A stretch of 64,000 nucleotides of DNA from Erythrobacter crassostreae (GTDB lineage: Bacteria; Pseudomonadota; Alphaproteobacteria; Sphingomonadales; Sphingomonadaceae): contig NZ_JAGSPC010000001.1 of the NCBI RefSeq assembly GCF_019204045.1, positions 1,302,001 to 1,366,000 on the forward strand. Direction: 5' to 3'. The notes under the pieces were generated by a model. That model searched no databases. It was not told the origin of the DNA and saw nothing but the letters and a program-made list of their open reading frames with translations. The position numbers and the translations under genes were made by a program. Numbering within the stretch: position 1 is the first letter of the stretch; each line of letters starts with the position of its first letter. Positions 62,119-64,000 of this stretch are shown piece after piece.

Positions 62119-63327
62119 ATGAACCTTGAATTCACGCCTGAAGAAGTGGCGTTCCGCGAGGAAGTTCGCAGCTTTATCGAAGCGAACTATCCCAAGCATC
62201 TCGGCGATACCGGTATGCGCGAAGACCTGTCGCGCGAAGATTTCGTCGCGTGGCACAAGGTTCTTGGTGAAAAGGGCTGGTCAACGCCTGCATGGCCGGA
62301 AGCGTATGGCGGCACCGGTTGGACCCCGACGCAGCGTTATATTTGGTCAGAAGAAAACGCCCGTGTGAACGCGCTTATGCCGCTGCCATTCGGCGTTTCG
62401 ATGGTCGGCCCCGTGATTTATACATTCGGCAATGAAGAGCAGAAAGCCCAGCACCTGCCGGGTATTCGCAGCGGCGAAACATGGTGGTGTCAGGGTTATT
62501 CAGAGCCGGGCGCCGGTTCCGATCTCGCCTCGCTCAAGACGACAGCCGTGCGCGATGGCGATCACTATGTGATCAATGGCCAGAAAACATGGACCACGCT
62601 GGCGCAGCATGCCGATTGGGGTTTCTTCCTGTGCCGCACCGATCCCGATGCAGCCAAGCCGCAAGAAGGCATCAGCTTCATCCTGCTCGACATGAACACG
62701 CCGGGCGTTGAAGTGCGCCCGATCAAGCTGATCGACGGCGGATACGAGGTCAATGAGACGTGGCTTACCGACGTTCGCGTTCCGGTCGAAAACCTTGTGG
62801 GTGAAGAGAACAAGGGCTGGACATACGCCAAATTCCTCCTCGCGCATGAGCGCAGCGGAATTGCCGGTGTTGCCCGTTCCAAGCGCGGCGTTGAAAAGCT
62901 GCGCGAGATTGCAGGATCCGAAATCCTCGATGGCGAACCGTTAATGAGCGATTTCGATTTTGCGCGCAAAGTCAGCCAGCTTGAGATCGATCTTGCCGCA
63001 CTTGAAATCACCGAACTGCGTACGCTCGCCGGTGAACAGGCCGGTAAAGGTCCGGGCCCGGAAAGCTCGATCCTTAAGATCAAAGGCACCGAGATTCAGC
63101 AGCGCCTGACGGAACTGACACTGGAAGCTGTCGGCAGTTACGGCACGCCGCTTTATGGCAATATCGCAAACGTGCCGGGCGATGCCGGGTCAAACCAGTA
63201 TCCAATCGGGCCGGAATACGCGCAGCATGCCGCGTCCACCTATTTCAACATGCGCAAGACATCGATTTATGGCGGATCGAATGAAATTCAGCGCAACATC
63301 ATCACCAAGATGATCCTCGGCCTCTAA
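62119..63327 (+). CDS. Acyl-CoA dehydrogenase family protein
   Basis: A 402-residue FAD enzyme. The N-terminal helical domain (FTPEEVAFREEVRSFIEANYP), the FAD/acyl-CoA contact motif WWCQGYSEPGAGSDLASLKT near 123-142, WTTLAQHADWGFFLCRTD and the C-terminal helical domain with YGGSNEIQRNIITKMILGL are all present. AGGAGAG precedes ATG 62119. In this subgroup (often annotated for steroid or branched acyl-CoA) the two dehydrogenases encoded side by side can form a heteromer. It follows an SDR and thiolase, indicating a fatty-acid-like or side-chain degradation cluster. Confidence 0.94.
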   Translation: MNLEFTPEEVAFREEVRSFIEANYPKHLGDTGMREDLSREDFVAWHKVLGEKGWSTPAWPEAYGGTGWTPTQRYIWSEENARVNALMPLPFGVSMVGPVIYTFGNEEQKAQHLPGIRSGETWWCQGYSEPGAGSDLASLKTTAVRDGDHYVINGQKTWTTLAQHADWGFFLCRTDPDAAKPQEGISFILLDMNTPGVEVRPIKLIDGGYEVNETWLTDVRVPVENLVGEENKGWTYAKFLLAHERSGIAGVARSKRGVEKLREIAGSEILDGEPLMSDFDFARKVSQLEIDLAALEITELRTLAGEQAGKGPGPESSILKIKGTEIQQRLTELTLEAVGSYGTPLYGNIANVPGDAGSNQYPIGPEYAQHAASTYFNMRKTSIYGGSNEIQRNIITKMILGL

Positions 63328-63353
63328 GCCGTAAGCGAAACCGGAGAACATAC

Positions 63354-64000
63354 GTGGATTTCAATTTCACCGAAGAACAAGACATGGTTCGCGACGGCCT
63401 TACCCGAATGGTCCGCGAAAATTATGACTGGGATACGCGCCGCGGAGTCGTGGCCAGCGAAGCGGGATGGCGCCCCGAGGTATGGGCGCAGCTTGCCGAG
63501 CTTGGCATTCTGGGCATGCCTTTCAGCGAGGAAGATGGCGGTTTTGGCGGCGGTGCTGTCGATTCCATGGTTGTCATGGAAGAATTCGGCAAAGGCCTGG
63601 TGGTTGAGCCATTCGTGCCGACCGTGGTTTGCGCCGGCGGCTTTCTGAAACACGCAGGTACCGCAGCGCAGAAAGAAGAACACATTGGCGGGATCGTTGA
63701 TGGGAGCCGCATATTCGCATTCGCATATGCAGAACCGCGCGGCCGGTATGACTACGCCAACCTCGAAACCACGGCTAAGAAAGACGGCGGCGATTATGTG
63801 CTGAACGGGCACAAAGCGGTCGTCATCGGCGCGCCATGGGCAAGTCATCTGATCGTAACCGCGCGCACTTCGGGCGAGCGGACGGACAAGCAGGGAATCT
63901 CGGTGTTCGTGGTCGACAAATCGGCGGACGGCGTTGTCACTCGTGATTACCCGACCATCGACGGGCGCCACGCTTCCGAGGTTTACTTCGAAAACGTCAC
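63354..64000 (+). CDS. Acyl-CoA dehydrogenase family protein (partial, cut by window edge)
   Basis: A GTG start at 63354 with GGAGA seven bases upstream opens VDFNFTEEQDMVRDGLTRMV, an acyl-CoA dehydrogenase N-terminus. The frame stays open for about 215 codons to the window end, with LGILGMPFSEEDGGFGGG and IFAFAYAEPRGRYDYANLET (the FAD/acyl contact region in a variant form) and VDKSADGVVTRDYPTIDGR. It starts 26 bases after the preceding dehydrogenase and is probably its heteromer partner or a paired enzyme. Confidence 0.88.
   Translation, partial: MDFNFTEEQDMVRDGLTRMVRENYDWDTRRGVVASEAGWRPEVWAQLAELGILGMPFSEEDGGFGGGAVDSMVVMEEFGKGLVVEPFVPTVVCAGGFLKHAGTAAQKEEHIGGIVDGSRIFAFAYAEPRGRYDYANLETTAKKDGGDYVLNGHKAVVIGAPWASHLIVTARTSGERTDKQGISVFVVDKSADGVVTRDYPTIDGRHASEVYFENV

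Noticed and set aside
1..64000. tRNA genes, CRISPR arrays, insertion sequences or prophage
   Set aside because: Intergenic regions were read for cloverleaf ends, regular repeats and transposase or integrase motifs; none was supported.

Overview
The window looks like a chromosomal segment of a marine-type alphaproteobacterium of the order Sphingomonadales, most likely Erythrobacteraceae (Erythrobacter/Altererythrobacter-like). This is inferred from large TonB-dependent receptors with 'ITVTGSRI' plug starts, an ATP12-family gene, a STAS-MlaE fusion, a TauE/TIGR02186 pair, and a palindromic intergenic repeat whose translation gives the 'PFDRLRTNG' string familiar from sphingomonad genomes. No rRNA, tRNA, CRISPR array, prophage or insertion sequence was recognised. 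The only structural RNA found is RNase P RNA near the left edge.

Layout. 1-3.2 kb: aquaporin end, rnpB, a TspO-like membrane protein and a single-chain FMN glutamate-synthase-like protein. 3.2-8 kb: metallophosphatase, TorF-like porin, SIMPL protein, glyoxalase and NhaA. 8-12.4 kb: a co-directional block with a short NfrB-like glycosyltransferase, a beta-barrel candidate, a TauE/SafE exporter and its TIGR02186 partner. 12.5-19.7 kb: HerA-like ATPase, QueE, M90 peptidase, a small Cys-rich protein and ValS. 19.8-23.3 kb: a four-gene Mla-type lipid transport operon. 23.4-27.2 kb: a minus-strand operon crcB, RluA-type synthase, PAI2-like FMN protein, HAD phosphatase, small membrane protein, ATP12, with every junction overlapping by a few bases. 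27.4-33 kb: rpsU, FKBP and gatC-gatA-gatB. The gatCAB stretch is interrupted by a palindrome and by a rearranged segment carrying a second, diverged copy of the gatA 3' end, two related small membrane proteins and a sulfotransferase-like gene. 33-37 kb: five exported proteins, one an M48 protease, in two tight co-directional blocks. 37-44 kb: SDR, a small minus-strand protein, M16 peptidase and penicillin acylase family protein. 44-56.3 kb: ClpB, a 1141-residue TonB receptor, an S9 peptidase, a small exported protein and a second TonB receptor. 56.5-59.8 kb: a three-gene overlapping operon of two 2-oxoglutarate/Fe(II) oxygenase-type proteins and a methyltransferase. 60-64 kb: thiolase, SDR and two acyl-CoA dehydrogenases, the last cut by the window edge.

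How the genes work together. Most of the window is housekeeping (translation, tRNA amidation, chaperones, lipid transport). The right half is rich in receptors and peptidases, which fits a peptide-scavenging lifestyle. The best candidates for undescribed biology are the oxygenase/oxygenase/methyltransferase operon, the exported M48 cluster after gatB, the short NfrB-like glycosyltransferase with its coupled barrel protein, and the gatA tail duplication. These are hypotheses from reading the sequence; no homology search was run.
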